Shown piece after piece: positions 42,861 through 52,007 of a DNA stretch of 64,000 nucleotides; the first letter of the stretch is position 1; each line of letters begins with the position of its first letter. The stretch comes from Micavibrio sp. UBA6147 (GTDB taxonomy: Bacteria; Pseudomonadota; Alphaproteobacteria; Micavibrionales; UBA1664): NCBI GenBank assembly GCA_002423185.1, contig DIUX01000001.1, positions 124,465 through 188,464 of the forward strand, in the 5' to 3' direction. The translations under genes and the position numbers were made by a program. The notes under the pieces are model-generated. The model saw only the letters and a program-made list of their open reading frames with translations, was not told the DNA's origin and searched no databases.

Positions 42861-43334
42861 ATGAAGAAAGCAATTCTTACGGCCTGTGTTATGGCGTCTA
42901 TGGCGGTTGCCGGATGCGATTCTACGGCGCTGACGAAGGAAAACATGGGCGGCGTTCTCGGCGCGGTCACCGGTGGTGTTCTGGCGTCGAATGTCGGCAA
43001 GGGCAAAGGCCAATTGGCGGCGGTCGGCGTTGGTACGCTGGTTGGTGCCTTGATTGGCTCACAAATCGGTAAATCCTTGGACAAGGCCGATGTGGCCTAT
43101 GCCGACAAAGCCAACCAACAAGCCCACACCGCCCCGATCGGTCAATCCATTGCATGGAGCAACCCCGAAACAGGCAACAGCGGCACAGTCACCCCGCTGC
43201 GTGACGGATATGACCGCAACAGCGGATCATTCTGCCGCGAATATGAACAAGTGATCTATGTTGACGGCCAACAAGCCACGGGCACGGGCATTGCCTGTAA
43301 ACAGCCTGATGGCCGCTGGGAAATCATGAATTAA
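42861..43334 (+). CDS. Glycine-zipper lipoprotein of the 17-kDa antigen type, 157 aa
   Basis: The signal peptide MKKAILTACVMASMAVAGC has a lipobox ending at C19, so the product should be an outer-membrane lipoprotein. A glycine-zipper 2TM segment (GGVLGAVTGGVLASNVGKGKGQLAAVGVGTLVGALIGSQIG, residues 30-70) and a C-terminal domain (GSFCREYEQVIYVDGQQATGTGIACKQPDGRWEI, two Cys) match the Rickettsia 17-kDa surface-antigen family. AAAGG is nine bases before the ATG. A strong terminator follows. Confidence 0.93.
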   Translation: MKKAILTACVMASMAVAGCDSTALTKENMGGVLGAVTGGVLASNVGKGKGQLAAVGVGTLVGALIGSQIGKSLDKADVAYADKANQQAHTAPIGQSIAWSNPETGNSGTVTPLRDGYDRNSGSFCREYEQVIYVDGQQATGTGIACKQPDGRWEIMN

Positions 43335-43364
43335 TTCATTTGCGCATATTTATTCGCATAAATG

Positions 43365-43394
43365 AAAAGGGACGCTGTGAGGCGTCCCTTTTTT
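43365..43394 (+). terminator. Rho-independent terminator of the lipoprotein gene
   Basis: AAAAGGGACGC (43365-43375) is an exact complement of 43382-43392 over a 6-base loop, with T-run. In reverse it may also end the minus-strand fibre operon. Confidence 0.9.
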
Positions 43395-43424
43395 GTTGCC
43401 GTTTGCGGCGGCGTGAATTGGCCA

Positions 43425-45647
43425 TTAATTATTAAACCGCGAATCCTTGGCGCGTTGTTTGGCAAATGATGAGGCCTCGACACGCTGCTTGAGGGCTTGA
43501 ATATCCTTGCGGTTAGTGTCGATTTTGGCGTCTTGGGTTTCGATCATGTCTTGCTGTTCCTGAACCGCTTTGATGAGGACGGGGATAAGCTGCATGTAAT
43601 TCACGGTTTTGGAGTCTTCCGACCCGCCGACGGCGGAGGGGAGAACTTTTTCAACATCCTGCGCCAGAAGGCCGATTTGCTCGTCCTCGCCCATGTCTTT
43701 GTCTTTCCAGTAATAGCGAACAGGCTTGAGTTGCTCAACCAGTGACAAGCCGTCAAGGCGGTCACGCAAGGGGTGAATCGCTTCCTTGAACCGCGCATCG
43801 GAGGTCAGCAGCACGTTGGTCGCCTTGATCGTGCCGTTGACGTCGAGCGCCTCGGTCGGGGATTGAACGCCGATGCCGACGCGTTGGGTGACATAAATCC
43901 CCCGCGCCGAAATTCCCGCCGATGGAGCGTTCCACGCCGCACCGCGCGCGACGTCGCCATGGAATGAAATAATCCCCGTTGATCCCGGGGTGACAAGGTT
44001 GTTGCTGTCAGTATAGGTGAAATAGTCGTTATCGGTGTTCGTCGCGCCGTCATGGCTGAAATACAAATCATCACCGCGCAAATACATGTCACCGTTGACG
44101 TCGAGCTTTTCGAGGGGAGTGGTGATGCCGAGGGCGAGGTTGCCCGAGTTGTCGATGATGACTCTGTTTGTCGCGGCAAGGTTGTTGTGAATGGCCACGC
44201 CTCCTCCATCCGCTTGCAGGTACAAAGGGGCTATAGCGCCATTATCGCGCGCCATAATTTCATTATCGTCAAGGCTGATATTTGTGCTGGTTGTCGAGCC
44301 GAGCACCAAATAGCCGCCCGAGCCGGGCTCGGAATCCGTTCCGCCGACAATATGCAGCGGGGAGGCGGGGTCTATCGTCCCCATGCCGATATATCCTGTG
44401 TTCCAGTCAATCAAGAAGCTTGGGGCATCCGTTGCGCCGACTGAGCCGCGCCGTGAAATGACAAAGTCAAAATTCGGGCTTGTTGAGGCCGGCGTTCCGT
44501 AGCGCGTTCCCGCAGACCAATAATATTGTTGCGTTCCGTTCCCCGTGCCAAAAAATATTTCAGTATGAGAAGCCTTGGTATGGGTGCCAAGCTGAAGCGT
44601 ACCGAGGGGGTTGGTGATGCTGGTGCCAATCCCGACTTTGCTGTCTTTGAAAATCATATCAACGCCGGATGAGGCTGAACTGTGAAATTTTATGTCATCA
44701 AAACCGATCAATTGGTCAATATTCGTGATGTTGTTTTCGTCGGATCCGCTGGTTTTCCCGAGCTTTATGGTCGCGTCCACGTCAACTGTTGATCCTGTCT
44801 TCGCGCTGATAAGATCGGTTGTCAGGCCGAGGAAGTCACCTACACCGGTTGTGTTGTTGACGCTCACGCGCACTGTGCCGCCGCTGTCCTTGATTTCAAG
44901 GTTTTTGTCGATTTGTGCGGTGTCGGGGGCGCCGACCTTGATTTTCCACAGGCCTGATCCGGTATTTGCGGCCTCGGCATAGGTGAATTTCACAATCGAG
45001 TCATCGCTGCCGACCGTTTTTTCGACCATCAACTGGTCGGGGTTGCCGTCGGCATTGGCATCCACCCATGCGCGGCAGGTTGTCTGGAACGCTTTGTCGG
45101 GGCCTGCGGACACGACGGCGAGGACAAGCTGGTTCTCTCGCCCCGGCGACGGGCCGTCAAGGCGCCGCTGGGTCGCGCCGCCGCACCCGACGTTGTCAAT
45201 CGTGGCGTGGTCCCATACGCAATATCCGTATTCCGTTCCCCACGGGTCGGTCAATGTTGCGCCGATGGTGGTGGGGAGCAACCCGCCATTGGTGGGTTTT
45301 GCGCCGGTCGTGGCGCGCCATTGTTCGGGCTCGACGAAGCTGTCACTGTCGCAATCGCCGTTATTGGCTTGGCCAGAGGCCGTGGCGATGAGGATCTTAG
45401 CGGCGGTCATGAGGTCGTTTTCGACCATGTTCTTTTGTGTGGCTTTGGTGATGGTGGTGATCGGGCCGGTGACGGTCTGCATCCCGACAACCGCCAAAAT
45501 ACCCGTCAAGGCAACCGCGCCGAATAAGATGACGAAGATATTCCCTGATTGCGCGCCGTTACGGTGTGACGCTTTTTTCAGGGGCTGATCCGCTCTGCCC
45601 GCCAAGGCGGTGTTTAAATAACGGGCTATCCTGCTCTGTCTCATCAT
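43425..45647 (-). CDS. Pseudopilin-headed fibre protein with S74 chaperone, family B copy 1, 740 aa
   Basis: Domain order: basic leader ending QSG (residue 35), hydrophobic helix NIFVILFGAVALTGILAVV, then a GspG-like domain with DPWGTEYGY (134-142) and SAGPD (180-184). Ca-site-like loops are DCDSDSF and DANADGNPDQ. A shaft follows with GIG-x-P-x-L repeats near 338-352, 419-433, 506-518 and 590-604. The C-terminal Peptidase_S74 starts at LTSDARFKE (S616), with QIGLLAQDVEKVLP and a coiled coil after. S74 domains trimerise and self-cleave before the Ser in phage tail spikes. The start overlaps the copy 2 stop (ATGA). Role as adhesin is inferred. Confidence 0.85.
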   Translation of the reverse strand: MMRQSRIARYLNTALAGRADQPLKKASHRNGAQSGNIFVILFGAVALTGILAVVGMQTVTGPITTITKATQKNMVENDLMTAAKILIATASGQANNGDCDSDSFVEPEQWRATTGAKPTNGGLLPTTIGATLTDPWGTEYGYCVWDHATIDNVGCGGATQRRLDGPSPGRENQLVLAVVSAGPDKAFQTTCRAWVDANADGNPDQLMVEKTVGSDDSIVKFTYAEAANTGSGLWKIKVGAPDTAQIDKNLEIKDSGGTVRVSVNNTTGVGDFLGLTTDLISAKTGSTVDVDATIKLGKTSGSDENNITNIDQLIGFDDIKFHSSASSGVDMIFKDSKVGIGTSITNPLGTLQLGTHTKASHTEIFFGTGNGTQQYYWSAGTRYGTPASTSPNFDFVISRRGSVGATDAPSFLIDWNTGYIGMGTIDPASPLHIVGGTDSEPGSGGYLVLGSTTSTNISLDDNEIMARDNGAIAPLYLQADGGGVAIHNNLAATNRVIIDNSGNLALGITTPLEKLDVNGDMYLRGDDLYFSHDGATNTDNDYFTYTDSNNLVTPGSTGIISFHGDVARGAAWNAPSAGISARGIYVTQRVGIGVQSPTEALDVNGTIKATNVLLTSDARFKEAIHPLRDRLDGLSLVEQLKPVRYYWKDKDMGEDEQIGLLAQDVEKVLPSAVGGSEDSKTVNYMQLIPVLIKAVQEQQDMIETQDAKIDTNRKDIQALKQRVEASSFAKQRAKDSRFNN

Positions 45648-47839
45648 TGGTCGTATCCGTTCGGGGTTTTGTTGCGGGGCGCTGTGCGGCCCTTATCGCC
45701 AAGTTTTTGTTGAAGGTGGTTAATTTCCGCGATTTGTGAGTCGATGATGGCGCTGCGGTCTTTTAGGATGGCTTGCTGTTCCTGAATCGTTTCAATCAGG
45801 ACGGGCAAAAGCTCGATATAGTTAATCGCCTTATGATCTTCTGTGCCGCCAACGGCCTCAGGCAGGATTTTTTCAAGGTCTTGGGCGAGCAAGCCGATTT
45901 GCTCTTTCCGGCTGAGGGTCTTGTCTTTCCAGTGATACCGCACCGGCATGATTTGTTTCACCAGATCAATGCCGTCAACGGCCTCACGCAAGGGGCGAAT
46001 ATCGGTTTTAAGGCGCGCGTCGGAGGTGACTTTGAGCTTGATAACTTTGACATCACCATTCACGTCCACAGGGTCGGTCGGTGTTTGCGTCCGAATACCC
46101 ATGCGCCCACTCACAAACGCGCCATGCGCGACATAGACGCCAGTGACGTCTGCGATACTGACCGCGTTACGGTTTCTGTCGGCAGTCATAAGCAAAACAC
46201 CGCCGACGCCGGGCATAATCAGGTCGCTCGTGTTCAGATAGCGGATATAGTCGTTATTGGCGTTTGCGCTGCCGTCATGGCTGAAATACATGCTGCCGCC
46301 GCGTAGCACCATGTCGCCGTTGATGTCGAGTGTCTCCAGTGGCACGCTTAGGCCAAGCCCGACAGAACCGATTTCATCAATATTAATGCGCTGTATCGGG
46401 CTCGTCGCGGGACCGTTAATGCCCATGGTGCCGCCGCTGGCCTGAAAATGGAGGCGGCTGATGACGCCGTTATCACGCGCCATGATGGATCGGTTATCGA
46501 AAGTCAGGTTTTCACCCGTTGTCAAACCGGATGTCATATATCCTGCGGCGGCGAGGCCGACCGCTGTTCCCGTCGCGCTGTGAAGGGAGACGGCGGGATT
46601 ATCGGTATTGAAGCCGACTCGGCCGGTGTTGTAATCAATAACCACACGGCGGTTGTCACTTGATCCGTTGCACCCCCTGTCGGCGATGATGAAGTCATAG
46701 GCGGGGCTGGTGTAGTTGACGGCGTAGCGTGTTCCCATCGACCATGTGCGGCAATTTCCGCCAGTACCGGAGCCCATGAAAAGCTCGGTATCCGATGTTT
46801 TGGTGAGTTCATTGCCGAGTTGGAGCGTACCCTTAGGGGCGGCGTTTGGCGTCGCAATTCCAAATCTTTCGCCGGGCTTCAAGAAAATGTCTTGGCCATT
46901 TGATATGGAACTGTGAAAACGAATATCGTTAAATCCGATTAATTCGTCGATATTGGTGATGTCGTTTTCGTCGTTGCCGACTGTTTTGCCGAGTTTAAGG
47001 ACGGAGTTGACGTTGATAATGCCGCCCGTCTTGGCGTTGATGATATCGGTGGTCAGCCCCATAAAGTCACCAATACCGGTGTCGTTATCGATATTGACCA
47101 TGGTGGCACCGCCACTGTCTTTGATTTCGAGGTTTTTCTGGATCTCGGCGGTTGTGGTCGCGCCGACTTTGGTGTCCCACAGGCCTGCACCCGTTCCCGA
47201 GGCCTCGCCATAGGTGAGTTTGATGATGTAATCATCACTGCCGACCGTTTTTTCGACCATCGGTTGGTCGGGCTGGCTGTCGGCATTGGCGTCAACCCAT
47301 GCGCGGCATGTTGTTTGGAAGGCTTTGTCGGGGCCTGCGGCAATCACCGCCATCACCGGTTGGGCATCCAGCCCCGGTGTCGGGCCGCGCAGGCGGCGCT
47401 GTGTGCCGCCGCCGCATCCGGCGTGGTTGACCGTGGCGTGGTCCCAGACGCAATAGCCGTATTCCGTTCCCCACGGGTCAACGGTCGTTGCGCCGACGGT
47501 GTTGGGGAGCAACCCGCCATTGGTGGGTTTTGGGCCGGTCGTGGCGCGCCATTGTTCGGGTTCGATAAACCCGTCCGCGTCGCAATCGCTGCTGTTGGCT
47601 TGGGTCGCGACGCTGGAGATGAGGATTTTGGCGGCCGTCATCATCTCGGAATCGACGCGGTTTTTTTGCGTGGATTTTGTGATGGTGCTGATCGGGCCTG
47701 TCACTTGTTGCATCCCGACAACCGCCAAAATCCCCGTCATCGCCACCGCGCCGAATAATATCGCAAAGATATTGCCGGATTGTCGCGGTTTGTTGCGCGA
47801 GGAAAAAAGGCGACGGTGGATTGGGGTACTCTCAGTCAC
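45644..47839 (-). CDS. Pseudopilin-headed fibre protein with S74 chaperone, family B copy 2, 731 aa
   Basis: The start is GTG. The leader MTESTPIHRRLFSSRNKPRQSG is basic and ends in Gly22. The helix NIFAILFGAVAMTGILAVV and the GspG-like head (VDPWGTEYGY, AAGPDKAFQ, DCDADGF) follow. The shaft contains FGIATPNAAPKGTLQLG, GFNTDNPAVSLH, GLGLSVPLETLDING and MGIRTQTPTDPVDVNG units. The C-terminal S74 unit is LTSDAR-like (VTSDARLKTDI) with QIGLLAQDLEKILP and a final coiled coil. It precedes copy 1 with a 4-base overlap. The head is about as conserved as in copies 1 and 3, but the shaft is not. Confidence 0.85.
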   Translation of the reverse strand: MTESTPIHRRLFSSRNKPRQSGNIFAILFGAVAMTGILAVVGMQQVTGPISTITKSTQKNRVDSEMMTAAKILISSVATQANSSDCDADGFIEPEQWRATTGPKPTNGGLLPNTVGATTVDPWGTEYGYCVWDHATVNHAGCGGGTQRRLRGPTPGLDAQPVMAVIAAGPDKAFQTTCRAWVDANADSQPDQPMVEKTVGSDDYIIKLTYGEASGTGAGLWDTKVGATTTAEIQKNLEIKDSGGATMVNIDNDTGIGDFMGLTTDIINAKTGGIINVNSVLKLGKTVGNDENDITNIDELIGFNDIRFHSSISNGQDIFLKPGERFGIATPNAAPKGTLQLGNELTKTSDTELFMGSGTGGNCRTWSMGTRYAVNYTSPAYDFIIADRGCNGSSDNRRVVIDYNTGRVGFNTDNPAVSLHSATGTAVGLAAAGYMTSGLTTGENLTFDNRSIMARDNGVISRLHFQASGGTMGINGPATSPIQRINIDEIGSVGLGLSVPLETLDINGDMVLRGGSMYFSHDGSANANNDYIRYLNTSDLIMPGVGGVLLMTADRNRNAVSIADVTGVYVAHGAFVSGRMGIRTQTPTDPVDVNGDVKVIKLKVTSDARLKTDIRPLREAVDGIDLVKQIMPVRYHWKDKTLSRKEQIGLLAQDLEKILPEAVGGTEDHKAINYIELLPVLIETIQEQQAILKDRSAIIDSQIAEINHLQQKLGDKGRTAPRNKTPNGYDQ

Positions 47840-47874
47840 GATATTTGCTGAGCCTTTCGTGAAACAACATGGGT

Positions 47875-47903
47875 ACTATACTATTATATTTCGAATAGCT
47901 CTA
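47875..47903 (-). promoter_or_regulatory. Candidate promoter of fibre genes B2-B1
   Basis: On the minus strand TTAGAG is followed 18 bases later by TATAGT (47880-47875), with an alternative TATAAT (47888-47883). The predicted start is about 30 bases before the GTG at 47839. The rest of the 182-base gap to copy 3 has no gene. Confidence 0.45.
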
Positions 47904-48021
47904 AAACATCGTTAATGAAAAAACGGTGTTTTTCTTGTGGCTCGTTTGCGTGAAGCCGCAAAAATTCAACGAAGAACGGTTGTTTTGGGAAGAATGGGCG
48001 ACAGCGGCAAAGGCCGCGGCG

Positions 48022-50256
48022 TTAATCCGAGGGAATATTAGCGTTGTCGAGCCTTTGGCTCAGATGTTTTATTTGCTCTGCCTGCGATTGTATGATGGCT
48101 TGCTGTTCTTGCATCGCCTGAACCAGAACGGGGATAAGCTGGATATAATCCACCGATTTACTGTCATCCGTACCGCCGACAATATCGGGCAGGACAGCCT
48201 CGATATCCTGCGCCAACAGGCCGATTTGCGGGCGTTGGCTTTGGTTTTTGTCTTTCCAGTGATAACGTACGGGCTTGAGGCGTTCAACAATCGACAATGC
48301 GCCGAATTCTTCATTCAGGGGGCGGATGCCCTCCTTCATGCGGGCGTCAGAGGTCAAGAGCAAGCTCGTCGCCTTGACCACGCCGTTGACGTCGAGTTTT
48401 TCCTCTGGCGCATCAACGCCGATTCCGACACGGCCATTGCCGCGAATGACAAGGGTTGATGTCCGCACACCGTTATTGCCGCGATTGGCAAACATGATGC
48501 CGCCATCAGGGGCAACGGCATTCATATCAGTTTTTTCGATGACCAGCCCGTCATAAGTGCTGCCGAACAGGCCGCCCTCATAGAGCATTACGAGGCCGTC
48601 GGCTGAGGGCGCGCCGCTGCCGGTGGTTTCGCCGTTCATTTTCATGAGTACGCCGTCGGCTCGGAATTTCAATGTGCCGTTTAGGTCAAGCAATTCTGTG
48701 GGCGTGCTTGTGCCGATCCCGATATAGCCGTTGTCGGTTTTGATGGCGAAAGTATCCCAGTAGTCAACACTGCTTCTCCTTCTGCCGAGGCGAAATGTGT
48801 TTCCGCTGTCTCCGTCATTAAGAAAACCGATATTCATTCCGATGGTTCCGCCGTCCTGGGTCATGCGGATCATCGGGTTATGCCCTTCATTAGCGTCATC
48901 CGTGTCGGCCTCCATCCATAGGCCGAGCGATCCTGTGCCTTGCAGATGGAGGTTGTCCTGCGGTGCTGTCGCGCCGATTCCGAACCGTCCACTTTGTTCA
49001 AAGGTGAACAAATCGGTACTCGCATTCGTGATGTGTAATTTATTGTTCGGCGAATTGAGCAAGGCGTCATAGCGGATTTTGATCTGGGCGGCGGCGGTTG
49101 CGCCCTCGGCGAATTCAATGCCTATTTGGTCGGCCGCATTGGATGCAGGGATAGTAAAACGCAACACCGGCGTGGTGTTATGGAGGTGGAGGAGTGCCGA
49201 CGGCGACGCAACACCAAGCCCGACATTGCCGGCGTTTGTGACGCTCAGGGCGTTTGGAGCGCCCGTCGTGGCGGCTTGAAAGACGAAAAACCCGTTACTG
49301 TTTCCGTTGCTTTCAACGATGAGTCCGGTGTTGTTCGTAAAAGCCTTGCCGCTGGCTGAGTTGCGGACATGCAGGGTTGTCAGCGGATCATTCGTTCCGA
49401 TCCCGACATTGCCGTCAAGGAAGAGTTTCCCGCCCGTTTTGGCCGTGATGATGTCGGTGGTCAGGCCGAGAAAATCGCCGATCCCTGTGTCACGACTCAC
49501 CGCGACTTTGACGGTACCGCCGCTGTCCTTGATTTCAATATCTTTGTCGATTTGCGCGGTGTCGGGGGAGCCGACTTTGATGTTCCACAGGCCTGCGCCT
49601 GTATTGGCGGCCTCGGCATAGGTGAATTTGACGATGTAATCATCACTGCCGACCGTTTTTTCGACCATGGGCTGATCCGGATTGCCGTCGGCATTGGCGT
49701 CTACCCATGCGCGGCAGGTTGTCTGGAACGCTTTGTCAGGGCCAGCGGCGATAATGGCGAGGACAAGCTGGTTCTCCCGCCCAGGGGAGGGGCCGAGCAA
49801 GCGTCTTTGAGTGCCGCCGCCGCATCCGACGTTATTCAGCGTCGCATGATCCCACACGCAATACCCGTATTCCGTTCCCCACGGGTCGGTGAGGGACGCG
49901 CCGACCGTATTGGGCATTAATCCACCATTGGTGGGTTTTGGACCGGTCGTGGCGCGCCATTGTTCGGGTTCGACGAATCCGTCGCTGTCACAATCGCCGT
50001 TATTGGCTTGGCCTGAGGCCGTGGCGATGAGGATTTTTGCGGCGGTCATCAGGTCGTTCTCGACCATGTTCTTTTGCGTTGCTTTGGTGATGGTGGTGAT
50101 GGGGCCTGTGACGGTTTGCATCCCGACAACTGCCAAAATACCAGTCAAAGCAACTGCGCCGAAAAGTATAGCAAATATATTTCCGGATTCTTTTGGACTA
50201 TTATTGTGTATTTCTTTTGATTTTTTATTTATCGATTTATTTTTTGCTGTAAACAT
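48022..50256 (-). CDS. Pseudopilin-headed fibre protein with S74 chaperone, family B copy 3, 744 aa
   Basis: Leader MFTAKNKSINKKSKEIHNNSPKESG ends at Gly25. NIFAILFGAVALTGILAVV and the head are almost identical to copy 1 through about residue 255. The shaft holds five clear units (VGIGTNDPLTTLHV, VGLGVASPSALLHL, FGIGATAPQDNLHL, IGIGTSTPTELLDL, VGIGVDAPEEKLDV). The S74 unit starts LTSDARMKEGI and includes QIGLLAQDIEAVLPDIVGG and a terminal coiled coil. There is no Shine-Dalgarno before the ATG. The AT-rich upstream DNA carries TATAAT. It is monocistronic or precedes copies 2 and 1. Confidence 0.85.
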   Translation of the reverse strand: MFTAKNKSINKKSKEIHNNSPKESGNIFAILFGAVALTGILAVVGMQTVTGPITTITKATQKNMVENDLMTAAKILIATASGQANNGDCDSDGFVEPEQWRATTGPKPTNGGLMPNTVGASLTDPWGTEYGYCVWDHATLNNVGCGGGTQRRLLGPSPGRENQLVLAIIAAGPDKAFQTTCRAWVDANADGNPDQPMVEKTVGSDDYIVKFTYAEAANTGAGLWNIKVGSPDTAQIDKDIEIKDSGGTVKVAVSRDTGIGDFLGLTTDIITAKTGGKLFLDGNVGIGTNDPLTTLHVRNSASGKAFTNNTGLIVESNGNSNGFFVFQAATTGAPNALSVTNAGNVGLGVASPSALLHLHNTTPVLRFTIPASNAADQIGIEFAEGATAAAQIKIRYDALLNSPNNKLHITNASTDLFTFEQSGRFGIGATAPQDNLHLQGTGSLGLWMEADTDDANEGHNPMIRMTQDGGTIGMNIGFLNDGDSGNTFRLGRRRSSVDYWDTFAIKTDNGYIGIGTSTPTELLDLNGTLKFRADGVLMKMNGETTGSGAPSADGLVMLYEGGLFGSTYDGLVIEKTDMNAVAPDGGIMFANRGNNGVRTSTLVIRGNGRVGIGVDAPEEKLDVNGVVKATSLLLTSDARMKEGIRPLNEEFGALSIVERLKPVRYHWKDKNQSQRPQIGLLAQDIEAVLPDIVGGTDDSKSVDYIQLIPVLVQAMQEQQAIIQSQAEQIKHLSQRLDNANIPSD

Positions 50257-50447
50257 TTTGTTTTGCGCCGCAATATTTTTTGTTTCATCCTCGAAATACT
50301 GATAATCCTATTAATTATATCATAAAAAATCACAGCGACCGAATGGTTTTTGCATTGTATTTGCTGGAATATTATAGGCAATATTGCCGGATGCCGCATG
50401 TTTTGGGGCGTATTCCTCCAAAGCTAGTGAAGATATGAGCGATCCAT

Positions 50448-52007
50448 TTATGCAGGCTTCGCACGGGTTTTGTCGGTTTTGGGCGGCTGGGCTTGCGTGA
50501 CAATGCGGTGCGTTCTTTCCTCGATTCCTGCGCGCCCTAAGGGGGATGTCGCGGGCGGGGCGGCGGGGAGCTGGCCTTGAAAGTCGTCCGGACTGATGCT
50601 GGCGCAGGTCTTGATGGCCGAACCGATGCACGACAAACCGGGGTCTTTGATGGCGTTTTCGCTCTCTTGTTGCCAGTGGGATGAGCGGCCTTTGCTGCGC
50701 GTTTTAACGATCTGGCCGCAAAAACGGCGGATGTCTTCCCATGATGTCAGGGATTGCGCATTTTTGAAGCCGATGGTGAGGGTTTGCGTCAGTTTTTGTT
50801 CGTTCGCGCCTTTGAAATAATGCTCATCGAATAAATCGGCGGCGGCAAGCAAGGCATGGGCGCACCACCCGATTCCATGCCCGTCCAAAATAGCGCGGCT
50901 TTGCATGATCGCCTCATGGCGCAGTGGGTCGGCATTTTCGGCGATGATCGCGGCTTCCATCTGGTTATGAAAGCTGTGGGCGCATAAATTCTCGTGAATT
51001 TTACGGTTTGCTGCCACCGACATAAACGGGTTGTAATGGCGATTGACAGGAAAATCGCGCAGCGGCAAAAGCCCGAGAATATCGGCGAGTTCGCCCGCCA
51101 GATTACGGATCAACGGAACGTCGGAATTATTGGCGGCGGCACTGAGAATCTCGCCTGGCTGATAGCCAAGCCATGCCATTTCCTGCGCATTGCGGCACAG
51201 GGTGAACCACCCGTCGATGGATGTCTTGTCAAAGGCGGAGAGGATGTCTTCGCTCAGATTCCGGCACAGGCGCAGTGTTCCTGCGGCGTTGCTGCTGTTT
51301 TCCGAGGTCTGGAGCGCGAAACGGATTTGTTCTGCGGCAATCGGAAGGATGGATAATTCAGGGCGGGCATCGGCTTGGGCGACAAGCACCGCCATGGCTT
51401 TTTCCTGAATAAGCCGTTCGCACAGCTCGCTATGCCCGTTATGCGACAAAACAAGCGCGGCAAACATGTCGGCTTTGAGGTTGGTGCGCGCCATGTTTTG
51501 CGCCGGCCGTTTGGGAATCATCGGGCCTTCGGTGAAGTTTTTTGCGTGTTTGCTGGTGTGCCGTATGGCGGCGCAATCAAGGGCATGGGATAAACCATGC
51601 CAAAACGCGAAGGTGAGGGCGTTTTCATTCTCAATCAAGTCCAGATTAAACGTACACAGCGCCGTCATATGCTCACGCTTGCGCAGGCCGAACAGCGTCC
51701 GGCGTCGTTCGATGGCCATGCCGAGGAAGAGTGACGGCGCGGCGTTTGCGCGCCCGAACTCACGCTGTATAATCGTATGCGCAAATCGTTCATAAGGGGT
51801 GTTGCGGATGGTTTGTTTGATGTCGAGAAGGGCTTTTTGGCGCTCGGCGGGAATAAACGGAATGGGTAGGATTTGAATCGACGGATAGACGCTCTTGGCC
51901 TCGCTGGTCAGGCCGTATAAAACATCAATGGCGGTGTTGATGGCGATGGTCATAGCGCGTCTTTGTTGTTCCTTTGGGTATTGCCAGCAGGCATTACTGG
52001 TAGGCAT
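50448..52007 (-). CDS. Hypothetical protein, 519 aa
   Basis: This is a soluble, helix-rich protein with no signal peptide, membrane helix or motif that I recognise. Residues 100-140 contain NENALTFAFWHGLSHALD and the middle is Ala/Leu-rich. The last 40 residues are Pro/Thr/Lys-rich (QAQPPKTDKTRAKPA). The start at 52007 has AAAGG six bases upstream. An ATG at 51953 (MTIAINTAID) is a good alternative by sequence character but has a distant ribosome site. It lies just upstream of the family B genes on the same strand, separated by 191 bases of AT-rich DNA without a gene. Confidence 0.72.
   Translation of the reverse strand: MPTSNACWQYPKEQQRRAMTIAINTAIDVLYGLTSEAKSVYPSIQILPIPFIPAERQKALLDIKQTIRNTPYERFAHTIIQREFGRANAAPSLFLGMAIERRRTLFGLRKREHMTALCTFNLDLIENENALTFAFWHGLSHALDCAAIRHTSKHAKNFTEGPMIPKRPAQNMARTNLKADMFAALVLSHNGHSELCERLIQEKAMAVLVAQADARPELSILPIAAEQIRFALQTSENSSNAAGTLRLCRNLSEDILSAFDKTSIDGWFTLCRNAQEMAWLGYQPGEILSAAANNSDVPLIRNLAGELADILGLLPLRDFPVNRHYNPFMSVAANRKIHENLCAHSFHNQMEAAIIAENADPLRHEAIMQSRAILDGHGIGWCAHALLAAADLFDEHYFKGANEQKLTQTLTIGFKNAQSLTSWEDIRRFCGQIVKTRSKGRSSHWQQESENAIKDPGLSCIGSAIKTCASISPDDFQGQLPAAPPATSPLGRAGIEERTHRIVTQAQPPKTDKTRAKPA

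Noticed and set aside
47896..47907. On the minus strand GTTTTAGAGCTA, identical to the start of the S. pyogenes Cas9 crRNA repeat
   Set aside because: A single 12-base match in an AT-rich gap with no second repeat, spacer structure, tracrRNA or cas gene. Chance is the better explanation, and part of it overlaps a plausible promoter.
43425..50256. Prophage origin of the S74-containing genes
   Set aside because: No capsid, portal, terminase, tail, lysis or integrase genes are near. The pseudopilin-like N-terminus and housekeeping flanks argue for a bacterial surface system.
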